From positions 7,977,501 to 8,041,500 of the forward strand of contig NC_084932.1 in NCBI RefSeq assembly GCF_958298935.1: 64,000 nt of DNA, read 5' to 3'. How positions within the stretch are numbered: position 1 is the first letter of the stretch; every line of letters starts with the position of its first letter. The notes under the pieces are model-generated. The model was not told the DNA's origin, made no database searches, and was given only the letters and a program-made list of their open reading frames with translations. The DNA comes from Phragmites australis (lineage: Eukaryota > Streptophyta > Magnoliopsida > Poales > Poaceae). The position numbers were made by a program, and so were the translations under genes. Below, piece after piece: positions 22,423 through 33,190 of this stretch.

Positions 22423-25081
22423 TGTCACGTCCCAAATTTCATAATCGCGTGATTAAGCTTAATCATGCCTCATTAGCGTCATAATTATTTTGGCGCACTC
22501 GAGCACTTTGTTTGAAATCAATTGGATGAGAGAAATAAATTAGGGAGAGAAAAGAATTAAAGTTGCAGTTAAAATGGACCTCTTTCTCTCTAACATGTGG
22601 GACCCACCCGGCCCCACACCTCCTCCACTCCAAAGGCTTCCCAAGGCGTGAATTCAAAGATTTGGTTGATAGATTTCGAGTTTTAGTGAAGTTCTTGTGT
22701 TCTTGATGAAATTGGAGCAAAGGAGGGTTTTGGATGAATTTGAGTTAGAAATTGAGTTTCTAGGCTGGGTAGAGAGTTCTAGGACCCTTGAATTAGCTCT
22801 AAGATACTTCCTTTTGGTATGGAGAAGTTCGCAAATCATTTTGGTCAAATTTCCCCCTCTCAAACGGGCTGTTCTGGAGCCACCCGGAGAATCCAGGCTA
22901 GCCCGGAGGGTCCGGGTGACTCCCAGCCGAAAATAACAGAGAGCTCCACCCGGAGGGTCATCCGGAGACTTCGGTAACCCGGAGTATCCGGGTGGACTGT
23001 TTATCAGTCTTTTTTCTTTTGTGCTGATAACTTATAAAATTCATAATAAATTCTTTGTAACTCCAAAAATTATGAAACCAATTTTTTTTGTTTCATAATA
23101 AACTACTCTATCTATTAAAAATATCCCGAGCCATTAAATGTTGAATTAAATTTCTGAGATTAATTAATTAGGTTAAAGCTTCATTAATTCACTGATAATT
23201 CTTCACAAGTCCAAAGTGGGTGAATTCAATTTTGCTAGTTTTCTTATGACTTGTTCTAGCTAGGAAAAATGTTTTCGTGCATTGTAAAGTATATTTTTAT
23301 CACATTTCATCTTGTGCATATTGTGGCATGCATTGTTGCACTTTATTCATACTCATGGCATTGCACGAGTTATTCTTTTTAGAGAACGTCGAGCCAGTAA
23401 TCCAGGAAAGTGAGGAAAATTTTGGACAGCCACCTGAACAGTAAGGCAAGCATCTAACATATTGCACCCTGTCAGTTGAATTGAATGAAGTCTAAATATT
23501 GATAAAGTATGCTTATGTATAGGTTTGCATGTATAGGGAGTCGATGTTGGGAACAAATGTGTAGAACCTTCGCCAATTGCAATCTTCTACCTTGATGACT
23601 TGTTCATCCACGTTCCTTGTAGCTTTGAGATGATGTTATGTCTAGGTACAAGTTCGACTTATATGCTTAGCCATGCTTAGGTCTTTCGGTAGAAGCCGAA
23701 TGACGACATTTTCCGCTGTTTGCGAGCATAGGATTTACTTTTGTTGCACTAATACATGGTTGAGGTTGTTAAGGTTGGTTGAGTGGTGAGTATGAGACGA
23801 GATGTGAGCGGTGTTAGGGGTGTCATCTGCCCTCAAGGAAAGTCCGGGGGTAGTTCGGGAAGGGAACCCGGACACCATATGCCGCTTGTATCGTTTAAGG
23901 CTGATCATCGGGGTAGTTAGCTTTAGCATTTACCTTACTCACCACATGTCGATCTAATGGTAAGGCGAGCCGAATACCTTCGTAGGTGTGGCTTTGTGGG
24001 GCCTGAACATCGACGGTGTGAGCGGGTGAGCTTGTAAGTGGTACTAGTTTGCTTCGAGAGTAGTTCTAGTACCGCCGCGCTGAGCGATGCATGACGCACA
24101 CGGTTGGGGCTGGTTGGGAAAGGTTGACACAGGTACCCCCCATTGTGCACTTTAGCGGGTGGCACAAGCCGTATGGTCCTCGTATTGTGCGGGTCCAGGA
24201 GTATGCCCCTGCAGGGTGTAAAAACAGTTCGAACTGCCGCGCTCTCGGTCACGAGCATGCTATTTTTTCATTTGCACCTGGTCGTAGAGTTCATGTGGTT
24301 GGTTAGGTTATATGTTCGGATATGTGGTCTTGTGGTTCAGATATGTGGGAGGTGGTCGAGATGACACTTGTTATACATTGATACTATTGTGGTTACAGTT
24401 TCGTATGATCAGTTGTTAGTTGCAGGTTAATTTCATATATGTTGGTTAAGTTAGTTTCCCACACATATTTCTAGGTTGCTTACCGCTTTAATTAACTTAA
24501 CCGCATGTTTATATTCTTGCTAGCAGCTCAATACATAATCCTTAGAGTCGGGATGTTATATACCCATATTGTGTAAGTTTTGCGAGTACCTTCGTACTTA
24601 GGGTGCTGCCCTTAAATTGATGCAGGTACTCCGGTTGCTGAGGAAGAGGCGGTGTTCGGCTACTTTGTGCCTGCCGTTCAGGGAGGTGGGCAGGAGTAGT
24701 GCATCCTACTCCGAAGCTCGAGCTTTTGGAGTGGAGCCTAAGGGCATGTGGCTCCACTCTCTTTTGTTGTCTAGTTTATTCTTTCCGCTGCGTAGATCTT
24801 TAGATAGTTAGGAGTTGAGGGGTTTGTCTCCTCCTTGCTCGCTTTTGTTATAAATTGTTGGAATCTGTTGCATGCTTATTTTTTGTAATATAAATGTTTA
24901 TTACTTGCTCATTATTAAGCTATGTTGTGATGTACTATGTTGGAGGCATGTATTACTATCCTTGGGCACAAAACACATGCCGGGACTACCGGAACAGGAT
25001 TCTGGTTAATCGTCGAGGTTGGATTATGAATAATGATCCTCCTAATGATTAATTAGAATACTATTTGGACGGTTCCTCGCA
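22423..25081 (+). mobile_element. Solo LTR, 2659 bp, with ATAGC target duplication
   Basis: ATAGC occurs at 22418-22422 and 25082-25086. The LTR begins TGTCACGTCCCAAATTTC and ends GACGGTTCCTCGCA, with TG...CA ends. Flanking sequence rich in GTTGAA joins cleanly once the LTR and one duplication are removed. The interior has the layout of long gypsy LTRs (CCGGGTG/CACCCGG phrases at 22870-23000) with no internal domain, PBS or second LTR. It most likely arose by LTR-LTR recombination of a Ty3/gypsy element. Confidence 0.8.
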
Positions 25082-25189
25082 ATAGCATATTGTTGAATCA
25101 GGTCTTTTGACTTTAATTTGCAAAATAGCCCACAATGAATCAAGTATAATAAGGTTTAGAAAATAGAGAGAGAGAAATAAAAGATTCGA

Positions 25190-25934
25190 TTAGTCATGCC
25201 AAGGTAGATCTGTTCAATGATTGGATTGATCATCGCTGGGCAGCTCTGTTCAATGATTCGATTACTCGTTGGGGTTTGATTGAATTTGAAAATTTGGATA
25301 GGAAATTCGTGTGGACTAATAATCGGGAAAGTCTCATTATGGCTGCTTTTGATAGAATTTTAGCTACCACTAGTTGGGAAGCAAAATTTTCTTTAACTAA
25401 CATTAATGTGCTTCCTAGAACAGGGAGTGACCACACTCCTTTGTTGTTGGATTCTGAACTTAATCAAGATCCTATTAAACAAGCGTTTTGAAAAATGGTG
25501 TTTAGCCAGGACATGGGTTACTCCTAGTCATTGTGACAGTGCACTTGACAATTGGTAATTTAAATTTAGGCTTCTTAGATAAGTGCTTAGAGGGTGAAAT
25601 GCTAATGCTGGGGTACTAAAAAATAAGTAGATTTCTGAGTATGATGAACTTGATAAGAAATCAGAAAGGCATATTTAGATAAGAGTGAGGTTGATAGGAT
25701 GAAAATGCTTATTAGAGAGTTAAATATGATTCGAAAAGAGGATGAAATAATGGCTAGAGAGAGATTTTAGAAGGAGACATGAACAAGCTTATTTTCAGGC
25801 TATGGCCAATCAGAGACACAGATAGAAAAGAATTAATGTCCTAGAAGGAGCCCATGGTCTAGTCAAGGATACTAAAGCTATCCTTTTTTTTTACTACTAC
25901 AAAAATTTGTCTGGGCATGAAATTGATGGTGATA
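25190..25934 (+). pseudogene. LINE (L1-type), segment 1: endonuclease end and linker
   Basis: The frame 25276-25491 reads FENLDRKFVWTNNRESLIMA, then AFDRILATTSWEAKF and TGSDHTPLLLD. The (G)SDH triplet is the signature of the APE-type endonuclease of plant L1 LINEs. Downstream, broken frames (REDEIMARERF, then AMANQRHR in another phase) match the linker before the reverse transcriptase. It is 5'-truncated and contains many stops. It is interrupted at 25934 by a Copia LTR and resumes at 29202. Confidence 0.8.
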
Positions 25935-26870
25935 TGTCCTAGAGGAAATTATAGAGATTGTATTATGTCTATATTTATATATTTTTGAATAATATGTTAT
26001 TCGGTTCTTTGGATAATTATCTTTTATATTAATTAGTAAGTATGTGACTTGTTTGTAAAGCTCAATGTTTTATTATGATGTTATTCTAAATGATCCCTGA
26101 TATTATATCATTATGTGGGACAATAATGATTCGTAGACTAGGACATATATTGATTGATGATCATGTTTCATAGATCATAGATATAGAGACATCAAATTAA
26201 TAATGTGAACACATATTAGATAACATGTTATTGGATAGACCTATCTTGAGATACTGCTGAGATTGTTATATGATATACCATCGATTGTAATTTCAAATAG
26301 TGTACATGAATGATCCTTAGACCTGAGATCATTATTGATTTCTAGAATATGTAGTAGCACACTTTGGGGTTGCCAAATGATGCTTCATAACTAGGTAGTC
26401 ATAAAGGTCATTTTCGGGTTTTCCATGAAACATGTCGTGAGGTGTATACGATCAAGATGGAATTTGCCTCTCCTATATAATAGGAGAGATATCTCTAGAC
26501 CCCTTAATATGATTGAATTAGAAAGTGCATGACCATACCAATATCATTAAAAAGTTACATGAGTTTAGTAATCCACTACAAGATTGAGTGAATGGTCGAG
26601 CTATCACAAGGATGACATATGTCTCGCCTTGAGATTGACTGGTATCATAAGGAAAATGGATTGGTGCATGTATATATCAAGGTTCAACCAATATGATCCT
26701 TATATATACTCAGGAGTCAATATGTCCTGCTAGGGACCTCTATTGATTTCAATTCAAAAAAGGGTTTTCGAGTTGTGCAGTTTATACATGAACCTAACGG
26801 GCCACACCCATAATGGGTTGGAACAACATATACGGATTAGACCCATTAGTGGATTTTGATTGGATTATGA

Positions 26871-27209
26871 TTGATGAAGGATTACAGTTCTAATAGACCA
26901 CCAACGTGGGAGCTCATTAGTGGGTTATATATAAGGGAAGGCGATGGGGAGGGTGCGTACGGTTCAGCCACTCCAAACCCTAGCTGCTCCCCTCCACCCG
27001 AACTCTTGAAACCTAGTTGTACGTGTGGTGCTAACAAACCGACGCTCAACATTCCATCCCAAGACATGTGGATACCAAAGAGGTGCTACAGCAACTGCGA
27101 TGCTAATCAGCTTGATGAGTTGAACTTGATAGCTGCTGATTCGACTTTTGTTCCGAGTAGGAAGTCAGAATGCACTCGACTAGGAAGTCGATCGCCCACA
27201 TATACCTGA
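26871..27209 (+). other. Open frame within the Copia LTR, not considered a gene
   Basis: A 112-codon frame lies wholly inside the LTR just after a TATA-like TTATATATAAGG (about 26925). It has no recognisable domain. It is listed only because it is the longest frame here. Confidence 0.1.
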
Positions 27210-27379
27210 GGAGGAGAATGCGTGGAAGGGATGATCGCCATGCAAAGTTCGGATACTTTCTCTATATTGACGTGCATGACGTTGGACCGGTCTGCTCTAA
27301 CTCTTGTTCTGTTGTGTTGTGCGTCAAGTGGTAACGATCCATGATCCCCTACTCGTATTCTTTACTGGTGTAGAGAAAA

Positions 27380-29152
27380 TGGCTCTATTAGGCTATGATT
27401 GTGATTTTGGTGATTAATGACAACATAGTCAATGGGACTAACATGTTTGTCAAGAATATATGTTAGTAGGTCTCATGGATGCAATACATGAAGAAACCAC
27501 CGCAACCGGGATAAAGTTGGACTGAATTAGAGAAGTCCCAGGAAGATTTGCCTCACCGGATGGTTCGATGCTCTGGGTGTTTGAACTCACCGGAGTATAT
27601 TTGTTAAATAGGAGAGAGGCCTGAAGACCTCACCGAAAGGCCCAGTGTTTGAGCAGAGTGCTCACTGGAGCAATTCTGCCAAAGAAGGTGTTGTGCTGAA
27701 GAATGAAGGTTAAGCCTCACCAGATAGTCCGGTGATCAGTGGGAGTTGCACCGGAGCATTTCCAGAGAAAAGAAGAGAAGGCTCAACCCACCAGATGGTC
27801 CAGTGTTTAGAAGGATGAATGAACTGGAGCATTATTACCATAGAAGGACGCAGCCGTTGAAGATCAAAGGTTCAACCCATCGGATGGTCCGGTGTGAATG
27901 GAATGACCACCGGACAATACATCGAACAATGAATAGTGCAAAGAAGTAGAATGAAGTTCAACCCAACGGATGGTCTGGTCATGAATGCTGTGTAACACCG
28001 GAGCATTATTTCCAGAGAGGGTTGCATGGACTCGGTTGGTTGAAGATAACTCAACGTATAGTCCGGTGATGAAGTGATGCACATCGGATGCCTACACCGG
28101 AGCAATTTATACAGAGAAGAAGAAAAGGCTCGGATGACTCAGGATAACTCACCAGATAGTCCGGTGATGGAGATGAAGTATACATCGGAGTGTCCGGTGT
28201 TCATAGAGGCTTGAGTGGGATTCCAACGGCTAGTTTATGTGAGTGTACTCACCGGATGATCCGGTGTTAGTACTACTGTTCTCACCGGATCATCCGATGT
28301 TAATAGCTTTTCAGAGCTGTTGGGTTAACGGCTAGTGCTCAGGTTTGAGGCTATAAATACCCCTCCACTCAGTCATTTGTAGGTGTGGTGTGCTGCTGGA
28401 GTCTAGAGAAATTCATGTACACCTGAGAAGACATCCAAGCCACCAAAGTGCTTAGAGTGATTATCCAAGGTGATTAAGCATAAGATTAGAGAGTGTTTAG
28501 TACTTGTAGGCCTAGAGAGAGTGTTGCTAGGTGATTGCTGCCTAGAGAGTGGATCAACGAGTGATCCAATCTTGTACCAAGTGGTACGTCGGCACCTTGA
28601 AGTCTTGGTGACTTGCCGGCAAACTTGTTGACCCTCCAACTTGGTGTGGAGCGATGACAAGGTGATTATGCGGGGACGCGGAGACCCTTGCCTTGGTGGC
28701 TCAAGCTCCGAAGTGATCACGAGGGCAAGGAACCGGAAGAGAGGCTAGTGGTGAGAACTTTACCTTGGTGGCATGGTGGCTCATCCTAGTGTAGACATTG
28801 TCTTTGTGACTTGGTGGCTCAAGAGCCGTGACCAGGTGCCGACCGGAGGCATATCCTTTGTGGAGCTCCAGTGTGGACTAGGGGTGGTATTTATGCCATC
28901 GATACCATGGGAAACAATTCTTATGCCGAGTTTTCTCTCTTTACCTTATTTACGTTTCTGCAATTAGATTCTTGATAGGTTATAAGTGCTTTGATCGGTA
29001 GAGTAGACACACTAGATAAACCTAGAGCACATTTAGATAAAAAATTAATATAGGTCTATCTTGTGTTGTTTTTAGAGCCGAAATAGTTCTAAGTATCCTA
29101 ATTCACACCATCTTAGGACGTCATCGATCTCTTCACCTGGTTGAACACAATA
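27380..29152 (+). mobile_element. Gypsy LTR nested in the Copia LTR, with palindrome array
   Basis: The segment starts TGGCTCTATTAGGCTATGAT. Near its left end it carries TGTGATTTTGGTGATTAATG, familiar from grass gypsy LTRs. GAAAA at 27375-27379 and 29153-29157 is a probable target duplication; the right end is uncertain by a few bases. Between 27540 and 28300 at least nine variants of CACCGGATGGTCCGGTG recur every ~60-90 bases. The right half matches 19969-20985. No PBS or internal region follows, so it is a solo LTR. Confidence 0.65.
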
Positions 29153-29201
29153 GAAAATTTTGTTTTGTGCTATCGTAGCCTATCCGTTGCCCAATAGAAA
29201 C

Positions 29202-30126
29202 TGATATTTGTTTTCCTTTGAATAATGATTTTGGTCTAAGGCAAAAAAAAAAAAAAAAACTAAAGAAGAGGAGATTCTTCATAAACTTCTTCCTTACGAA
29301 GATATTAAAGAGTTTTTTTTTGTTATTGTGAGGGTGCTCCGAGCCCTGTTGGTTTCTCTTTCTTATTTTATAAGAATTTTTTTGAGATCATTAAATATGA
29401 TTTTCTAAACATGTTTGTGGAGTTAGAGAAACATGATTTGGAGCTTGTAGGTTTAATTTTCCACGGTTACCTTGATACCTGAGGAAAATAATGTTGCAAA
29501 AGTGGTTAAAAAATTCAGATGACTCAGCCTTCTGAATTGCAGTTTTAAAATTTTTACTAGTAAGGTGTTTACAAGTACGTTGACTATTATTATAGATAGA
29601 TTTGTAACTCCTAATCAAACAGCTTTTACGAAGGGGAGCTATATTATAAAAATGTATAGTAGTCTCATCTCATAAGATTATACATGAAACTAATAAAAAA
29701 AGTAATCAAGATTTTGTTCTCAAACTTGATTGTGAAAAGTTTTGTGATAGGGTAAGTTGGGACCTTTTGGGTATGATGTTTAGGAAAAGGGGTTTTGTAG
29801 TACTTGGATTAGTTGGATGAAGGCTATTTTGCACAAAGGTTCTGTGGTAATTAGGATAAATGAGAAAAGTGGATTTTTCTATACAAGTAGAGGATTGAGA
29901 TAAGGGATCCACTTTCCCCTTTTTTTTGTTCGTAACCATGTGACAGATGTCTGTACAAAAATGTTTAGTAAATCTTCTGCCTAAGGGCTGATTAAATGAT
30001 TGTTACCAGATTTCTGTGAAGGGGGGTATCATCAGCCTTAAATATGCTGATAGTGCACAGATTTTGATAGTGCAAAGATTTTGAAAATTTAGATAGTGCA
30101 AAGATTATGAAATGGATGTTAACCTA
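29202..30126 (+). pseudogene. LINE segment 2: reverse transcriptase, inactivated
   Basis: The frames are broken, but the RT landmarks are in order: RFVTPNQTAFTKG near 29600, FVLKLDCEKF near 29715, then GLR-stop-GDPLSP near 29890-29920 (the Q of GLRQGDPLSP is a stop). At 30040-30057 LKYADSAQ stands where the catalytic YADD box belongs. A poly-A run interrupts the frame at 29242-29259. Element B cuts the gene right after the YADS box; the C-terminal remainder is at 39600-39797. Confidence 0.85.
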
Positions 30127-30917
30127 GGTTGGGGAAATACCGTAACCCGCAGACATTGCTAAAAGGTCACAACGAGGAGCTCCTGTGGAGCCCTTAGGCT
30201 CGAGATCCAAAGGAGGAAGCCTGGCTTTCGGATGCCGTAGGCCCCTCCGGCTACTGTCCCCAAGATAGGAGAAGAATCCATTCTCCGGGGGAGGTTGGGG
30301 GTCGTCTTTGAGAACCCCCAATGCCCCGGTCTCGCTGGCCTCCCGAAGCCCCAGTCTCCCGAAGCCATAGCCTCCTGGAGACCTAGTCTCTTGGAGTCTG
30401 GGTGGGCTCCTCGGAGCCCACAGGAAGGGGCCATCAGACCATGGAAAAAGATCAACCAGAGCGTGCTCACCAGCTATCCTCCACCTGCAAGGAGGTGACA
30501 TACATTTAATGCGATGCAAGTGGAAGCCATCCTAACATCTTGGCAGCGCGACGCCACAATAGGCAACTGACAGAATACCACGTCTTTAGGGCCCCTTGCA
30601 TTATTGTATCGCCATAGTAAATAATATCTTCTAAATTAGGGGCAAAGGTATCCCACCTAGATCCGTGTTGTGTGATTCAACCGGCTCTAGGCCCATGACA
30701 TATTGCGATATTTGTATCGCTGTAAGGGCATACCTGTATATCTATACCCTGGATAGCCCTATAAATACAGACCCTTGGCCATCAAGCTAAGGGACCGATC
30801 CTATTTACCATCGACATATTTGTATACCTCCCGCTCCACTTCTTGTCTAAGCTTGAGCCACTCCTGTGAGTGAGCCCTCGCGCACTTGTTCGTGCAAGAT
30901 ATCTTCTTGTGCCAATA
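30127..30917 (+). repeat. Element B, LTR1
   Basis: It starts GGTTGGGGAAATACCG, with the canonical TG altered to GG, and ends CTTCTTGTGCCAATA (CA altered to TA). The leader GCGCGCCGTCCGTGGGGATC follows directly. It is 791 bp, shorter than LTR2 because it has fewer ~20-bp repeats. Confidence 0.75.
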
Positions 30918-31265
30918 GCGCGCCGTCCGTGGGGATCTCAAGATAGAAGTACAAGGGGAGGTAGGACGGCACCAAGGACCACCAAGGCGCTGGCACAAGC
31001 AGCCACTTCTATCGCCACACCCATGTAGGAGTATGCATAGTAGCTGCGGCCAGGCACCTATGTGCCCCTGCCCGCTTCACAGCTGGGCAAGGTGGTAGCC
31101 CTTAGGCCAACATCGACCTGATAGCCTGGGTTGGTACGGAAGCCCGAATCGATGCAGAAGCTTTCCAGTAGTGGTGCGGGGAGGACATCGCTACAAGACA
31201 GACTGCCCTCCAATGGTTCTGGGCGCTTGAGCCCAAGGGCACCCAAGCCTAGGCCTAGCCCCTAG

Positions 31266-31514
31266 ATGCTTCTGGCAGCGACATCCTTGGTACCCCCATC
31301 GAGCCAGTGTCCTCATAGAGCTTGGTCACCCGGCAACCTCCTCGCCCCTCGTGGGTGGAAGGAAGTTCTAGGGGAACCACATGCTCTGATACGTGCAGAT
31401 ATCGCTGGCACCTGGGGCATCGACCACAGGCTCCAATGCTACCAGAAGAATACCATTGCATCTTGCATGGGGCCAGACGTGCCCACAGTACCGGTCACTG
31501 CCGAGCCCTCGTAA
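31266..31514 (+). CDS. Element B gag-like leader ORF, copy 1
   Basis: An 82-residue frame includes WGIDHRLQCYQKNTIASC and PTVPVTAEPS. It corresponds to the C-terminal part of the element A frame at 18820-19317 and to a frame in the second internal copy (38962-39168, TDRRLQHSWKNTIASCMGMN). No known domain was recognised. Confidence 0.3.
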   Translation: MLLAATSLVPPSSQCPHRAWSPGNLLAPRGWKEVLGEPHALIRADIAGTWGIDHRLQCYQKNTIASCMGPDVPTVPVTAEPS

Positions 31515-32029
31515 CCTTTCAGGAATAATACTTTAGGAGGAGGATGGGACACCCAGTAGGAGGGAAAGCTAGCAATAGGTGACCCGGTGGTCGTAAGGCT
31601 GCAGTGGGCCGCTGGGCAAGAGGTCCGATCTTACCAAGCCCCACTCGGCCCATAGGGTCGCCTCCGTCTTCGCCACCAACGGTGCAATTCCTTAGTGATG
31701 GGGACTGAGACGCACAAGAAACACCACCTGGCGTCCGGAGTGGTGGGACCCCCCATTGGCCTCCTAGGATAGGTTCGACCTTTGAGAGGTTGGCTATACC
31801 AAAGGAATACTGGGCTCCGGCAATGCTCTGGATACTTTGGACTCCCATATAACCTAGACCTTTCAGCAGACAACCCCGGTCGGGGGAGCCAACCCTTCCA
31901 GCTCCTTTAGGCTGTGAAGGCTCCCTGGTCCCCGACCTTGTGGCAAAGGCTCCATTTTTGCAAAGGTACGCCCATCTATAGCCACCTAGCAATAGCTTAT
32001 CCAGCTAGTTTATATTTATATAGCAAAGT

Positions 32030-32514
32030 CGGCATACCCTGAAAATAGCTAGCCTAGCTATTAGAAAGTCTCTATGACAGATAACTAATAGGTAGTTGTA
32101 GGGTACTATAAAACCTAGGTCGCATCTCTGCCCAGCAGTAGGCAGCTTTACTTAATCTTTTTCACTGTCCAACAATAAAGTATGAAACTTAGCTTTGTAC
32201 ACTTGCTTGAAAATACCATCGAGCTTGCGGCAGGCAAGACCCCACTGACGAGTCGATGGTGTAAGCCTCGATGCCGGAGGTACAAAAACTTAAATCTAAG
32301 GTTATATCTTGGCTCGGCAGTAGGTAGTAGAACCTAAGCCTTGCCTGAGTTCGGCATGTGCTAAAGAATAGCCATTTGACCTAGTCACGACTTATACTGC
32401 CAATTAGCTAGTTGTTGGCAAACGGTAAGGTACCAGACCTAGCTTGGGTTACACCTCTATTCAAATAGTAGATGGTAGAATTTAAAATATATCTCTACAC
32501 CTAAAGGCGTTGTC
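32030..32514. other. Element B non-coding interior
   Basis: AT-rich spacer with scattered copies of phrases like CTTAAATCTAAGG and GGTAGTAGAACCTAAGCC, possibly a decayed counterpart of the third array of element A. No gene was seen. Confidence 0.35.
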
Positions 32515-33190
32515 TTGGTAGGAGACATGACCTGTCTAGCATTACTACATGCCTAGAGAGGAGCAGACCCCTTCCGGCACTGCTACATGCCGAAGTGGTG
32601 TGGACCCCTTTTGGCATATTTTTATGCTGGGGTGACACGACCTCTCTGGCATTGCTACATGCATGGAGAGGAGCGGACCCCTTCTGACATTGCTACATGC
32701 CGGAGTGGTGTGGACCCCCTTCAACATATTTTTATGCCGGGATGACACGGCCTCTCCGCCATTGCTACATGCCTAGGGAGGAGCAGACCCCCTCTAGAAT
32801 TGCTACATGCTGGAGTGGTGTGGACCCCTCTGGCATATTTTTATGTCGGGTGCCACGGCCTCTCCGGCATTGCTACATGCTCGGAGAGGAGCGGACCCCT
32901 TTCGGCATTGCTACATGCCGGAGTGGTGTGGACCCCCTCCGGTATATTTTTATGCTGGGGTGACATGGCCTCTCTGGCATTGCTACATGCCCAGAGGGGA
33001 GTGGACCCCTTTTGGCATTGCTACATCCTAGAGTGGTGTGGACCCCCTCCGGCATATTTTTATGCCGGGCTGACACGACCTCTCTGGCATTTCTACATGC
33101 CTGAAGAGGAGCAGACCCCTTTTGGCATTGCTACATGCTGGAGTGATGTGGACCCCCTCTAGCATATTTTTATGCTTAGGTGACATGGTC
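32515..33190. repeat. Element B array: six copies of a 110-bp unit in three ~37-bp parts
   Basis: ATTGCTACATGC-type anchors at 32541, 32651, 32761, 32869, 32979 and 33089 give a period of 108-110 bp. Each unit holds three related parts beginning GGCATTGCTACATGC, GGCATATTTTTATGC and GGCATTGCTACATGC. It is different in sequence from the neighbouring main array. Frames run through it (e.g. 32800-33162) because 110-bp units shift phase without many stops; they are not genes. Confidence 0.9.

Larger units (their letters stand above)
25935..29201 (+). mobile_element. Copia-type LTR inserted in the LINE
   Basis: TGATA stands at 25930-25934 and again at 29202-29206. Removing the insert restores LINE reading (…EIDG then DICFPLNN…). 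The LTR starts TGTCCTAGAGG, as I recall for Maximus/SIRE-type Copia elements. Its right part (TTTTGTGCTATCGTAGCCTATCCGTTGCCC split across the nested insert) matches that family. The last bases GAAAC do not give a perfect CA end. It is interrupted at ~27380 by a gypsy LTR. No internal region is present, so it is a solo LTR. Confidence 0.65.

Noticed and set aside
30124..30519. Minus-strand ORFs (131 and 103 codons) in LTR1 of element B
   Set aside because: They lie in LTR sequence, are partly repeated in LTR2 (37962-38195) with stops, and consist of minisatellite-like text.
32697..33162. ORFs of 88 and 120 codons in the 110-bp array
   Set aside because: They arise because the repeat unit has few stops; several overlapping frames on both strands repeat the same text. 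There is no evidence of a gene.
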